Made by a program: the position numbers and the translations under genes. 64,000 nt of DNA from Rhyacichthys aspro (lineage: Eukaryota; Chordata; Actinopteri; Gobiiformes; Rhyacichthyidae): assembly GCA_036850595.1 (NCBI GenBank), contig CM072170.1, forward strand, positions 13,856,303 to 13,920,302, read 5' to 3'. Shown piece by piece: positions 1-13,679 of this stretch (its first letter is position 1; every line of letters starts with the position of its first letter). The notes below the pieces were generated by a model. It saw only the letters and a list, made by a program, of their open reading frames with translations, made no database searches and had not been told where the DNA came from.

Positions 1-1172
1 ATCATAAACTTACAGAGGCAGACGTAACACCTTTTAGGTTGATAGAAATTCTGAAGCTACTGGGGTTATTTTATTTCTCTCATTGGTCACTTTTTTGATG
101 GCAAAGAGAAATTGCAGATGCATAAAGATTTGGTTTTTCTACATGAGATGGCACTGTCCTCGAGTCGGGTGCCTCCACTGACCCCTTTGCTTTGGCGCGT
201 ATTATTCACCTCTCCTGAAAGTGACCTAAAATGTGTGCATCCACACCTGGGGAAGGCTAGAGTGCTCCACAGCCATAATTACTCTGCTCCATATTCATGA
301 GAGAGCGCGCGCCGTGTGAAATGTCATTGTTTCCAGCACGCTTTGTCCTACCCCGGGCCAGCTCTAATTGGTGCCGCACAGGTAGCCTCGGCGAAAAGGG
401 GAAAGATGGAAGCCAGCCTGGATTGTGGTCAAAGGGGCCCGTGGATGAATTTTATCACCCCGCCGCAGTATCAGCGCTGAGCCTCGCTAGGGCAGGATGG
501 CCAGTGTTCAGATACCCAGGGGTAATTAAAAATATCCTCCATTTAATTTATACCCAGCTGGTGAAGCATGATATCGTTATTGGAATGCAGCATAATTCAA
601 GGTTATTATGGCGCTGCTGTGTTTTTAGTGCAAGATGGTGGAGAGCTATTTGAGCATGACGATACCTGACATCAGTTAGCGTTTTATGTTGTATTTTAAA
701 CATTGGGTAAAGCTTGAAAAGTCTAAAAAAAATGGATTAGTACGCCTTTGGTTCTGTACATCGAGGTCAAGTCTACAAACAAGAATGAAGTTTGTGAGAT
801 TGACCCTACATGTGTGACGATAGGTGCTTTTATTCATGTGTAGGTGAATCGGTGAAGCTGATAAAATATGACTGTGAATGGGTCTGTAAGTGTCTCTAAT
901 AAAACCCCGTTCTCTGTCTTTTCTAGCATTTTACAAGAACAGGGTCATGCGGGAAAAGAGCCAGAGATGATTCCAGAAAATGTGCTCTGACAGTTTCCCA
1001 GGTCAAGACCTAATAACACAGCAGATAAACCCTAACGTATAACTAGATTTGTGCCGCTCCTCATTAAGTGTCTTGACTTTGCCAGTTTTCACACTTTATT
1101 AGTTATAATATTGCCCCCAACAAGCCTCCAGTTTCCAACATTGCCACGTCATGTGTGACCTGGGAATGTTGT

Positions 1173-1242
1173 AGCATTTGTCTCGAAGGCTGTCTTAAGA
1201 AAGTCGGAGCATTTGTCTCGAAGGCTGTCTTAAGAAAGTCGG
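1173..1242. repeat. Perfect 35-base tandem duplication
   Basis: Bases 1173-1207 are repeated exactly at 1208-1242 with no spacer; each unit starts AGCATTTGTCTCG and ends AAAGTCGG. Complete identity suggests a recent replication-slippage event or an individual-specific allele. An assembly artefact cannot be excluded from one sequence. Confidence 0.95.
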
Positions 1243-4200
1243 ACAACGGGAAACTGTAGTCCTACCTGGTCCTACATGCGTTTAGACGACAGTGCACATG
1301 TAAACAAGCAGACGAGACATCAGTTACCTTGATATACCATTTTATCCCTTTTGGATTATGACCTGGATACTCCTCTCCACAGACATCACACTAACATTAT
1401 GTGACTCTTCTAAGGACGACTGCAGGACGTTAGCACAAGGTCTAGATAGGATTCTGAAAAACACTGGTCAGAAACTTTAAGGAAAGCCCTAAGTGAGTAA
1501 CTGGCAGATGTACCTTGCCTTAAAAAGCAATAGAAAATATCAGCAATAGAAAATCAATGTGAGGTGGCACTAGAATAATGTCTTAACATACAAAAGGGCC
1601 TCAGACGCATGTTGCTGAAAAGGTTAGAAATAGACTTTGAACGTGCTTATAAAATGCTTGAATTTTACTCCAGAAAACACATTGCCAGAAGAAAAGGGTA
1701 TGTCGTCCTCTGTGCATTCTATCATCCGTTTTCCCCTCGGGATGTGACCTAAAACATCTCCGCACATCACCGGTTCCGGGGCGCTGACAATTCTGCAGTG
1801 ACAGCAGTGTTGCGGGAGCGCACCTGGCAGAGAGGCCTGCATACCTGCTTGTACGCCGGCATCTGCTCTACGGGCTCGATTAGCTGTGTTTTGATGCAAA
1901 AGCACATATGACTGCGCCTACACTTACACAGGCTGGCAGCTGAGTTGCAGCGGCCCTGTCACTCCTCGGAGGGAAATGAGGCAGAGACGAGAGACAGGGT
2001 TCGGGTACTGTACGGTGATGTGTGTGTCAGTCAGTTCTGAGGATGTAGCTTGTGTGACAGTGGTTTAACAGTTGTATTCCAAAAGGCAAACACAAAAAGC
2101 AGCTGTGTGTTTAACGGAGTGAGTATGCTGCGGTTAGGCTCAAGCATGTTGGCTGCTGTGTTTACCGTTAGCAAGAAATCGAAGTCGTCAAGTATCCCTG
2201 TCTAGCCCTCAAGCCTTAGGTTGTGTTGCTTTAGTATTTGCATGATGGTGATGTGCAATTTACCGTAATGAATATGCAAATCTCATCAACAGTCTTTGAT
2301 GAGGAAGCACAGGGCCTAAAACTGCTACATATAATTCAGAGAAATGCATGTTGTGTTGTGTTGTTAGGCTGGACTTGTAAAAAAAACACCAAAGTGTTAA
2401 GCATCCTGTGGCTTGTATCTTAAATGCTCGTATATATAGAGCTGCCAAATAGTGTTCTCTACCCACTCACTGAGAGCACACACATAGCCAATCTGTTTCA
2501 GTTTGCTATTAAATGACATATTTTGCAGTCAGTTTTACTTTAAGCCAAAATGTTCATGCAGCTCAAAGGTTTACAAACGACTCTGAGTTCTTCAACTTCT
2601 CAAAGAGAGCTCCAAGTATGTATCCTAGAAGAAAGTTTACTTCTGAGTCCTTTTTTTGTTTCATTAATATTAAAGCTAGTTACTGGTTTAAACATATGTT
2701 GTATTTTGGAGATTTTTCTATATTACAAGAAGGACCACAGCCTTGACCACATTTAGTTTTTGCATGTTTATGTCATGTAAACATAAATCACGGTGGGGGA
2801 AGAAGGCAGAAACAAGGGACGACATACATGTGGATGTGTTTTGTGTTCGCAGCAGTAGCAGGTAATCGTCCATTGCTGCACAAATGATCTGCCAGTCAAC
2901 CCCCCCAGCTCAGCCCGTCGGGTGACACACGTGGGCCGAGTGGCAGGTGTGAGCCATTCAAGAGCTCTGCAGCCGCTCCATGTCACTTTTGTCCAAAACA
3001 AGCAAAATTAAGGTTTAGAAGCATGGGTAAGCGTGGGGGGCTGTCGTTGAATAGTCACTCTGCGGCACACTTGAACGCACAATGATGCGACTAGTGTGCA
3101 TTGTTGTTTTGTCACAAGTGGAGCAGAGAGTGTGGAATCTCGGACCACACCATAGATGGCTTTTATAGATAGGGTTGGATTGAATCTCTGACTTGTCCTA
3201 GTGCTCTTTTTTTTCAATGATATTAGGCACAAAGTTCACAGTAAGTCCTTGTTAATCAGCAAAGAAAACAATATGAAATAGGTTCTAGGTTACAGTAAAC
3301 AAACTTGGGGGTATTTAGAGAGAGAAACTGTAGAAAGCTGCCTGCCTGTTGCATTGAACCTGAACCTTGTAAAAGACCTTTGCAGACTGTAGCATTTGAC
3401 TAATTGTCTTTTTGTTTACCTTGTAGGTGCCAATTATGAGCTGCAAATTAAAGCTTTCTTTGGTATTACGCCTCAGTAGCATTACCCTCCGTGCTGAATT
3501 TTGACATGTAGTATGTCTATAAGTAGATACGCTGTATTATGTCTGCTCTGGTGCTCGTAGCAGCTGGTGCAAAGACTTTCTCTAAGCACATCTGTAAATA
3601 AAGGTCTGGCTCTCTGGGAGTAATATTAGCAGATCCTTCCATCAACTCAACATGGGTTTTAATGATTATGAATACATCACATACAGCAGAACTCTCCAAC
3701 CCATTTTTACGTTACCTGTACAGGCTTCAGAAAATTTAATGCTGTTCCTGAAATGTATCCATTAGTGTCAGTCAAAAGTTGTCGTCTCAGATAACATTGG
3801 TTTGGCCAATACAAACACATTGTGTATGACAAATATGGGCCAACTCTGCAGAAAGTGAAAGTTTGCTGATAATTTTCATGGATATACTTTTGCGTGTGAA
3901 GTCTGTAGGTATTTATTTCTTGAAATGGGATTTATTACAATCTTTGCAAGGCTATCAGGAAGGGTGCTTTATAGCTGAGTCACTTTTTCAGTTTGTTGCT
4001 GCTCTGACATAAGTGTTTGCTGAGATTGCTGTTATAATTACATGTTAAATGGATGTGTTTCCTTGAAGTCCATAGAAATGTATCTTTCCAATGATATAAA
4101 ACATGTGTATCCACTTGTGTGTGTTACATAAAACCCATGACAATCTGATTTGACAACTGTTTAAGGCTCACCAGCTCATTCTCAAGCCAGAGAAATGTTG

Positions 4201-4769
4201 AGGCGTCAAGCAACTCATTGACAACCAACAACAAAAATACATTTTACGCATTATTTCCAGAATTTTTTTTTTTTCCACCAATGTCACGTCTTCCAGCTGT
4301 CCCCTTTGGGCAGATGGGAACAAAATGGCAAAAAGACAACTGGAACCTTTTTATATTGTGTAATGGACTCCTGTAAAAGACTGGGATACTAGAGCAATGT
4401 ATAATGTAGATGCTATATGAAGTCAGAAGAATAAAAACAATGTGAAAAGTGATCAGTGCACCTTTTTAAATTGTTGTCCCTATATAACCACATACAGAAT
4501 GTAATTTCCTTGATATAGCAACAGGTAAGGTCCAGTTTGGTGAAGATGAGGTGTGATGGCCTTAAGTAAAAATGCACCATACAAGGAGCCGGAAAATACA
4601 CTAGTTAGAGTAACACTATCAACAGGTAGGTCAGACATGTTTGTATGTGTACATGCTCTGCCACCTGACCGCACAGATGAGCATAAGCAACATGAACATA
4701 TTACCGTTACCGAGATGAGCTCTCATTTCTGCTCCATCCCATAAGCAATCATCTTTGTCTCCCGCCCAC

Positions 4770-5183
4770 TCAGCCGTCGCATGTATCTCTCCCACTCAGT
4801 GCAAAAATCCCCGGGCACTCTCCCTCAACGAGGTATGATCCATATTTCATATATTGCCTGTAAATCGCTTGGCCAGAAACTGTTTTGACGAAGGCTGGGA
4901 AGTGGCAGGGGGCAGATTTGCTCAGTGCCTGGCTCTCGCTGTACCCGGAATACAAACAAGCTTTTTCCACAGAAACTGTAAAACGCTGCATATGGTTATT
5001 TTTAGTGTCGGTTTCCAAGGTTGAAACGCTCTCTATTGCCATTGCTTTACAATCTAGTTGTACCAGTTTATCTGCATACTGGCAAGCTAGTGTGCACTCA
5101 TTGGAACCAATTTGCTGGAGTGCATTAAGACGGGGATTAAAATGTTGGAAAAAGGCCTCATCAGGCATCGTGAAATAGAGCAA
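4770..5183. promoter_or_regulatory. Candidate conserved non-coding block (low confidence)
   Basis: Both strands stay open here: 137 codons on the minus strand (4770-5183) and 97 on the plus strand (4885-5178). Neither product resembles a known protein. The composition is mixed, unlike the AT-rich flanks. Overlapping open frames on opposite strands with no protein match are more often found in constrained non-coding DNA or by chance than in genes. Only cross-species alignment can decide. Confidence 0.2.
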
Positions 5184-5770
5184 TCAAACTCCCATTCTGC
5201 TGTAAAGTAGTGCCAATTCCACATGGCCGCTTCTCCTCTGTCTTATATCAAATAACTGCCTTTGCGAAGCACACATGTATGCACACTGTACTGCAATTTT
5301 CAAATCCAGAGCCTTTGTGCCAAGTGAGCTTATAGTTTGAGCCAGCAGTGTGTCTTTGCTTTTGATTTGAACCAATCCTCTGCGTTTATGTATTGAGCCC
5401 CTGATCCCGGATCACCTTGAGGACAGTGGCCTGAGCAGGAGTCTGTGGGAGACTTAAAAGATGTGTGCTGAGATTAATGCAGAGGGAGCTGCACAGTGGG
5501 GTAGAGCTTGTGTTGTGTGCCTGTATTTGTTGGAAATACCAACAGAATTTACCTGACACATTGTATCTGTGTATGCAGAAGTGATAAGGTAAGGCACAAA
5601 TATAGAATGTCTAAACAAGGGAGAGCTGTAGTGCAACACTGAACTGGATTTGCAACATCCAATGCCCTTTACGGTTGTAAAAATATCACCCTCTGTTGTT
5701 CTTAGAGCTTCTATTAATCAATAGGACCTTTGGATATATGCCCTCTAAGACATAATACAAAATCGTGTTA

Positions 5771-5793
5771 TTTTTTTATTTTTTTATTTTTTT
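5771..5793. repeat. T7A low-complexity tandem repeat
   Basis: Two complete TTTTTTTA units (5771-5778 and 5779-5786) are followed by a third run of seven T. It is simple sequence with no inferred function. Confidence 0.85.
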
Positions 5794-6447
5794 GGATCAA
5801 GGTATCAAATCATGAAACTTGCAGTTATACCATGTTTACAATATAAAGTTAAGCACTGCCCGGGGCTCTCTGCACTTTCAGAGGTAAAAGGGGACATCCC
5901 CAAGGGCGCACTTAAAGCTCCATTTGATGCACAAAATGAAGATAGCCTCCCTCTAGAGGTAATTTATTTTCCTCTTTTTTTTGCCAAGGCGAGCCAAATC
6001 AATTGACTTTGACTTCTCTTGAAAGTTATCTATAGACAGGGTTATAAACCTGGCTAGTGTTTTCATGAAGAATATCATGAATATCTCATTTTGATTGCTG
6101 ATGCTCTACATACATAATGCTTAAGACAGATGTGTATTTCTGTAGCTCTCTGTTGTTGGTAATTTGGCTGTAGCAGATGTTTAATTGTTGCTGATTTTAT
6201 TTTTTTTTTCCTGAAGGTTACAGCTGTGGAATAGGAAAAAAAAAAATCTAATTCATAAACTTGCACTTTGTCTGCAGCAAGAGTTTGTAGTAATGCAAGT
6301 TAATAATTTTTAGTTGCATTGTGTAAAATGTTAAATGGTTTGTAATGTTTTGTAATGTTATAGTGTAGTGTATAAAAATAACACTCTTTGCAATTGTCTA
6401 TGTTGGAAAAATAGAGTCAAGTTTAAAGATCCATTTGCATTTTCTAT

Positions 6448-6630
6448 TACTTCCTGGTTGTGTTCCTACAACTACTGAGGGCAGACAAACTAATCACCGC
6501 TGAAGGAGAAGCACACTTACGGCCTAAATGTAAGCTGTCACAGCCTGGTACATCAAGGCCATAAGTGAAGGAAGACTGATATTCTCCATCAGACAACAGA
6601 CTGTCCCTCCAGGGCTGCCGTAGCTTCACC
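6448..6630 (+). repeat. Dispersed repeat family, copy 1 (diverged)
   Basis: The stretch shares an ordered series of short blocks with the copies at 21779-22095 and 52824-53088: a CCTACAAC-type block, then CAGACAAAC, then a GAGAAGCA-like block. Near its end, AGACAACAGACTGTCCCTCCAG closely resembles the AGACAACAGTCTGTCCCTGCAG segment of the copy near 53 kb. Similarity is patchy, so this is an old copy. The family was not identified. Confidence 0.4.
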
Positions 6631-7384
6631 CTAAATGTCACCAAAGAAAGCCAACACTACACACCCCACTTTAATGTTGTATATTATGTTACATAAATCC
6701 TTGAACTTATTCAAAGCTTGGCTGATTTGAAATAATGTAGTATTTATGTTTATTGTCACGTTTTTGGCCCTATTCACCACACCTCGACTTGTTGTCTTTG
6801 ACTCAGGGTTTCAGGCTTCATTCATAAGTGATACCAACGTTGCTGCATTTTTAATCTCCCAAACAAACGGCCACGTTTCAATTGCTGCTTGTCAGTTTTG
6901 ATTTTATGATTCATTCATTATTAAGTGAGTTAGGCTGCAGTGCAGAGCGGCGGACGGATAGCTGCACTTTAGCTGAGGGTGGGCCGTGGCTTGACTGCAC
7001 GTGCACATACGAGAGGAGGCGGCAGACATGTGCTCGTGCATGTATGTGCATGTTTGACGTGCCTGAAACGTTGGAGCAAACCAAAGGAGAGCAGATGGAG
7101 CTTGACCTAGACACTGTCAAAGTCAGAGGAGATGAAATATGCATGATGACAAGTATTTTAATGCCTTTTTCTGTCTATTTAGGAAATAAAACCATCCACT
7201 ATAACTCATTATAAATATTTATGAGCATCAGATTGCATTTTCTACAAATTTTGACTCACTTGACCCCTAACTTGACTTGAAATTTAAGCTTGTCTCTTAG
7301 AAGTTGATAGACACTTTATGCATTGTTTGAATAAGACAAAAGTATGGTTTTTTTGACACTTTTGCCTTTGACAATGTGCGGGAA

Positions 7385-7451
7385 AAAAGACATTTAAAGC
7401 TCTATAGAACCCAGTGAGACTATTACGTCCTGTTTGTAATTCTTATGACTT
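7385..7451 (+). repeat. Dispersed repeat family, copy 2 (short fragment)
   Basis: The core CTCTATAGAACCCAGTG matches CTCCATAGAACCCACCG near 21.86 kb and CTCCACAGAAGCCAGTG near 52.88 kb, each preceded by a TTTAAA-type block. Only the 5' part of the family is recognisable here. An independent origin is possible given the short match. Confidence 0.4.
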
Positions 7452-9523
7452 TTTTATCACATTTATGAGCCACATTTGTGTTTCAGGTCTTTAAAGTGAA
7501 ATCGGACACATTTCCTCCGAGTTTAATAGACAAAGGCATGTGAGGCAAAATAAGTTTTGTGTTTCCAGTTGCTGCTTGAGCTTGGTGCGTGACCACGGTG
7601 AGAGATCCTGTTCCTGTCAGACTAAGGGAAGAGCGTTGGGAAGCTGAGCGCTGTATTTAAACCCTGCAGTGTGATTAAAGGAACTCTATTGAGCTGTTAG
7701 TGTCACCACACACAAGTACTCTACGGACTGAAGCAGAAGCAGGTAGGATGCAGTTTTGAAAAGGCCTTGTATGTGGTGTGTATTAGCAAACACAGCACTT
7801 TTGTCTTCCAATGCTGCCAAAATGCCAAAAACTACCCCTCATCTTTGGTAGAATAACAGTGTTGTCTGGATTACCTTAAAAGATTTCAAGTTCATGTGCA
7901 GGTTAGCTACCCATTTTTGTTTTATTTTTTTCATAATCTGTTGTCAAATAAGCAGAGTTGGGCAGACAACAGCTTGCCTTAAAATAGTTCAGCTCACAGT
8001 GGGTTTTCAAACGCTGCCTGTTCCCTCACTCCTCCCTTGAAACACTTCACATTACAGCACAATATGGCACATGTTGACTGTTTTTTACGACTTTTAGCGT
8101 AGAATGAATGTCATACCCTCTCGGGGATGCTGCTGGGGTTGTAGGTTTTTAAGAAGAGCATTTTTTTTCATTAAAAGGTTGCTTTGAGAAATGCGCCTCA
8201 GAGTCGGAAGTACAAAGTCTTTGCCACAGCAGAGCGATGTGAACTGCTGAGTAGATAAAACAGCAAATACACAGAAGCCTTCGCCGACAAAACACGTGAA
8301 CACACATAAAAGACAGCATCGTGGAGCTGTTTACTGTAGCGCTGTCGGTGTTATTTTCCACTTGGGAGTGTGTCATCTGTGTCTCCGGAGCCAAAACCTA
8401 GCTCTCTCTTTGTCCTATGACAATCACTTGAAACAGAAACTGGATGGGAGCAGTTTACATGACGCTGCATCATCTTTAAACAGACTAAACAAGTGTTTTA
8501 GAGCATTTTAGAATCTCCAGAGCATGACAGAACAAGCCTATTAAATATGTAGTGTTCCAGTGAAATTTGGGAAAGTATATAATTGGATTTTAGTTGAACT
8601 GTGAGATAGCGCTTCAAAATATTAGGAGCCAACGCAATGTTCAACTGTGACCCATGCAATATCCAATATGCCGTGTCAATGTACCTGTAATAATTGAAAT
8701 CTCCCCTGTAGGTAAAAGATAGAATGAAAAGCAATTGGTTGCTCCCTATACTTATATACCAAATATATTAACATGCAAAGGGTAATTGCCTGGCGCATGG
8801 AATACCTTAACCTTATCATAATTAAAACAGTCTGTTGGTCCATTTTTTGTATTTTCTTTTAAATTTTAGACTGGTCTCTGTGGATTCAACCTGGATGGTA
8901 TGGCCTTAGATACACAACCAATCACAGAAATTAAACATTACATAAACCCGCGTTATTAGATAAATGGTGATCATTGGTTAGTATGTGAAAATGCATTCCA
9001 ATTTTACATGACAAGCTATTTCATACAACGCAAGTCTTGTAATTCAACGTATTTACCGAATGTTTTCCTTATATTGTGCAGACCTTGAATATGTGAACAT
9101 TTCGAATATGTATGAGAAAATGCGTAACTAGGTTGCCAATCATCACAGAAGTCTTTTAGCGCGTTCCTCCTTTGTGATGATGTATCCCGAGCTGAGGTTA
9201 ATAGAGTTTTGGGTTTGGAATGCGTGCTCCGTGTCCCCGCTCCTGTGTGACATGAAGACGTTTTGCGCTCCATTTGCTCGTGCGCAGGGCGAGCGGAACA
9301 GACTCGATCAGTCAGAGACACCGCAGAGAAATCAGAATGTAGAACACTAATTAGCCCCTGATCCTGACGAGGGTTCATTACCGAGTCGACACGAGCCGCA
9401 CGTTCCCAGGATCCTCACTGGTTGACTAGTTTGGAACCCAAACTTGCACCAGGCAGGTTGCACGCTAGCTACTGTGTTTCAGTGTGAAATGTGCAGTGTG
9501 CAGGTGGCTTGTTTGCTTATCCT

Positions 9524-9546
9524 TGTGTGTGTGTGTGTGTGTGTGT
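9524..9546. repeat. (TG)n microsatellite
   Basis: This is an uninterrupted 23-base TG tract. Such dinucleotide repeats are usually length-polymorphic. Confidence 0.95.
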
Positions 9547-11059
9547 ATGGAAATGAAGATGGAGAAGCCTAGATTGAGCACGGCAGTTCTTTCTGGCATG
9601 TGTCTGAGCCAGAACCTTCATCTGCTGCCGATTTCTCCTCCAAGTGAGTCTCTGAATATTTGTTACTTCACATTTCCAGTATTCGTCCAGACTGAAAACG
9701 TTTCAAGCACAAAAGGACACATAATGTGTACATAGAAAATACTGATCCATAGTCTGGAGTTTGGTGGAGGTGGTGGATGGCCTCACAAAAAGTACATTAA
9801 AGTGATGAAACAAAATGTACTTTGGCAGGGGTTAGATTGGGACGATTTATTACATTTTGAACACGATTATGATTTTAATGGATTGCCTCAGGTACATGCC
9901 ATGTTGCAGCAGGTCAGAGCTGACACATCTGGCACCTTCACTACTGCTGCAGGGAAAGACCATTTCAGATTCAGTAGTCACAATGTCCAAGTGACACTAA
10001 ATGAACTCTGTTGCTTTCCTTAGTGCACAAACCTAAGTCTCTTTAACCCACAAAGGCACACACAAAGTACACCTCTCACTTTGTGATAAAAACAAATGAA
10101 ACAATGAAATTAAAACCAACCAATAAGCAAAAAAAAGTTTGACTCTGACATTTAACACCCTGTAATGTCTTCGTTGAGTGATTTTACAATGTAGCTTGAG
10201 TAGAATAGCAAGCCTCCATACTCTAACTTCTACCCTTCTCTACAGCTTTCTGCTTTGGTTTGTACTTATCCTGAAACAACTGGAGACATTGCAAGTAGCA
10301 AGCTCTTTGGTAAAAGTTGAGCAATATGTACAAAAATCTAACAAAGTAAACAATTTTTCAAAATGTATTAAAATTAGTGTGATTTTTGTTTCTGCCATAA
10401 TCAGTTATGTTATGTAAGCCTGCATGTTTTTCTTACATCTAAAACCTAATTTATCACTATATCTAGAGATTAGTATTACATATAGTATTTCTGAGAGTGT
10501 CTCACCCTTAAAGTTAGCTACCATTAGGTGGATTAACTGCCAAGCCTGCTGTATTACTTTATAATGAGAAACACTTAACTTGCAGACAGTCTAAGGGTGT
10601 TGTACTGTGTTGATGAAGGGTAGAAGGTTTCTTTTTTCTGTCTGACACTTTTATCTTACATCTCTGATTTCTTATTTTTGCTACTGCTATTAATACCTTT
10701 ACTTTTAAGAAACACTTAATCGCGGCCCATCCAGCCGATGCTTGGCTTGTTTCTCAGACAGAAATAGGAAGCTCTCAGACGTAAGTAGAAGCAGCTTATC
10801 ACCCATTAGGCGGGAGGCTGGTTTGTGAAATGAATTTACGAGAGCTGTGAGGCCAAGACAAACATATAAGCACATCACTTATCCAGAACTGAGATGGAAC
10901 GTATATATCAAGTTGCAATTATACGCCATCTTTGATACTCGACGTGTTGTCTCTCATGTGAAAGACACACGATGACAAATGAGAGAGTGGTAATGTATGC
11001 TATTTATGATCTCAGCAAGGAGAGGTTAACACTTAAGTTTACTGATCAGATCACTGAAC

Positions 11060-11325
11060 AGATTCTACTTTGAGGTAGGACCTGTAGAGTTTCAATTCAT
11101 GTCACAGTACAAAGTATTTTAGATATTGTTCTTCCTACTGTAATGCTAATACAGTTTTTGTCCTAGAGAAGGATTTTGAGAGAAGTTAAGTTTCATATAG
11201 TTGTGTCTACATTACCATTTCACTTTTAACTTTCGGAGTTCCACAGAGTTCTATGATGGGACCTGAAGTGTTTCAATCCATGTGACAACTGACAGGATAT
11301 TTAGATACTTTTCTTACAAAGCATT
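11060..11325 (+). repeat. Two diverged direct repeats of about 65-75 bases
   Basis: A unit near 11060-11140 and a second near 11245-11325 share ordered blocks. GGACCTGTAGAGTTTCAATTC pairs with GGACCTGAAGTGTTTCAATCC, ATGTCACA with ATGTGACA, and TTTTAGATATTGTTCTT with ATTTAGATACTTTTCTT. Order and spacing are kept, so this is an old segmental duplication or two copies of a short repeat. No terminal inverted repeat was seen. Confidence 0.65.
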
Positions 11326-13679
11326 CATCTGGTTCCAGTAGGATTTCCAGGGGTCGGTATAAATGGACTTACAACCAATCAGAAAAGTAAAAGTAAGAAT
11401 AACTTAAATCTTTGTCTGGGAACTCAGTCATAAGCAAGGATTTTGTAGCCAAAGGCCTATTTATCATTGTTTATTATTAAAAGGTATTGAAGAGTTCCAG
11501 TTGTCACAAAACTAGGATTTGCAATAATGTGCAAACTAAACACACCATTGCAAGTTCTGAAAGCGGCAGAAACGCTTGGGTGTGTCAGCTCCTGTGTCAC
11601 AAAGCACACTGACTTGAACAGATAATTTGGATGAAGTGTCAGGGATGATGTATGTCTTTGTTGGCTTGTCAGCTTTTGTTATGCTCTCCTCATAAAAGAT
11701 CAAGCGCCCAGTGTGAGACTGACAGTACATCGACTTTGAGAGCTCCACTGTGGAGCTCTATCTGACTCCAGTAAGTCCTCCACACCCTAAAATAAAATCA
11801 GCTTCTCAACAAAATCTACTTAGATCATGAAGCGTGGTTAAACAGCAGGCAAAGTGGATATTGATTTGGGGGAGATGCCTTGTCATTGCTCTTATGTCGG
11901 GATTCAACAAAGACTCACACATCCAAGTTGCCCTGAAACCATTTTAGAGCTTATGTGTTACTGTTCGACAACTGTAAAACTGTTCACCTCTGGGTAAATT
12001 AATTTCTGCTTTAAAGGTTGTGTAAAAGGTTTAACAAAATGGAACACATCAGGCTAAACTATGTTCTCTATAGTGTCTAATCGTAACAAAATGTCTCTCA
12101 GAAAATGACATCATGGCGACCATGAAATACATCTAAGAGCTCTCCATAATGAAGCTAACTTCTGTAAGGAAGGGAGGTAAGGAAGGAGCTTCAGTGCTTC
12201 CTTTCATACCTTCTTTTGCTTAGGGCCCTCTGGACATTCCTTACTGAAAGGTAAGGAGCTTACTGGCATCCCACAATCCAAAGCACAACCATTCGAACAT
12301 TTGCAAAAACGTCCAACTGAAGTCGATCTTCATGTAATGAGTCTGTGATGAGTTGGTGGTGACTCTGCATCAGCCATTAGGCTGCTCCATAAATATCTGC
12401 ACAAACCAGTTTATAAAAGACACTGCTCTAGAGCCACAGACACTTAAGTCTGACTTTTATTCCTCACTGTTAAACCTTACTGAAGTAAAACACCACTTTG
12501 CGCACATTTGTGACAAGTGAAAATAAAACCGCATGGCTAATTTGCATAATTCACTTAAAGAACAGATCTCTGTATCAGTAATACTAACTAATAAATAGAA
12601 AGCACATGGCTTTGGTTAGTTATTTGGGCAGATTAGGACCCGGATAATGGTATGGGTAGATTATCTGTTGGAAATGTTGCTGTTGGAGAGTCTGAATGTA
12701 TTGAATACATGCACTGAGCTGTTGTGTGGTGTTTGATGTGGGCTCTTGTTCCTGATGATGATTGTAGTGTTCTAAAATATGTTTTTTTCAAAACAGACAA
12801 ACATTACTGGTTTTGAGTTGCTCAGATTATTTCTGAAATGTTCCTGTTTGTGAGCTTCGTAAAACTCAAATGCACTTGTTGTAGTCAGTTTTGGGGATGT
12901 GTAGTTATTAAGGCGAGGTGCATCAACATACAACTTTTCTGCAGGTTGCCAGACATTTCGTATCTACTTCTGTTTGTGGAGGACTTCTTTCATCTCCTTC
13001 GACTATGCCTCAGACCATGGAGGGAGGGGGAGCCAGATTTCAACAGCTTCAAAATACATCTCTTTCCATTTTCTATGCCAGTATAAACAATGATTGCATA
13101 AGCGTTGCATCCCATAAGTTGATACATGGAAAATCTAAACAGAGCAGTTTTGGGTTTAAGTTTACATTCAGATGAGAACAATATCAGACACCAAAAGTTA
13201 AAAACCATTGAAAAACATGAATCCCTCATTCAGGACATCATTATGGTTATAATAACATCTTTGGAATGACTATGACTACTTGAACAGAAAAAACACAGAT
13301 GATCCCAGCATTAACATTTGCCCAAATGAACTAAAAGGATAATCTCACAGTTGATATAATAACTGCCTATATGTAGACTGAGGCAACCCACTGACATTCC
13401 TGTGGGTCATAAAGATATTAGCCAACACATTAGCGCTGACCCCGTAAATGGGCTGAAATGCACTTGCAACTTGTTATAAATGTAACTATGATGTAAAACC
13501 ATATTGCATTTATTAATGTCCCATTAGGTTTATCTGTACAGTTCTGAAACAGATAAGTGAGTTCAAAAGGGAATTATAGATGTATTTTTTCCCTCTTTGT
13601 TTAGTTCAAAGAGGATATACTACATCTTTCCAAACCATTCTATTTTCTCTACAACGCTTTATGTATAGTATAACATAGT

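Noticed and set aside
12168..12211. Fold-back sequence AAGGAAGG...GCTTCCTTT as a hairpin RNA
   Set aside because: Pairing is imperfect and purine/pyrimidine biased, so simple-sequence origin is more likely. There is no microRNA-like structure that I can support.
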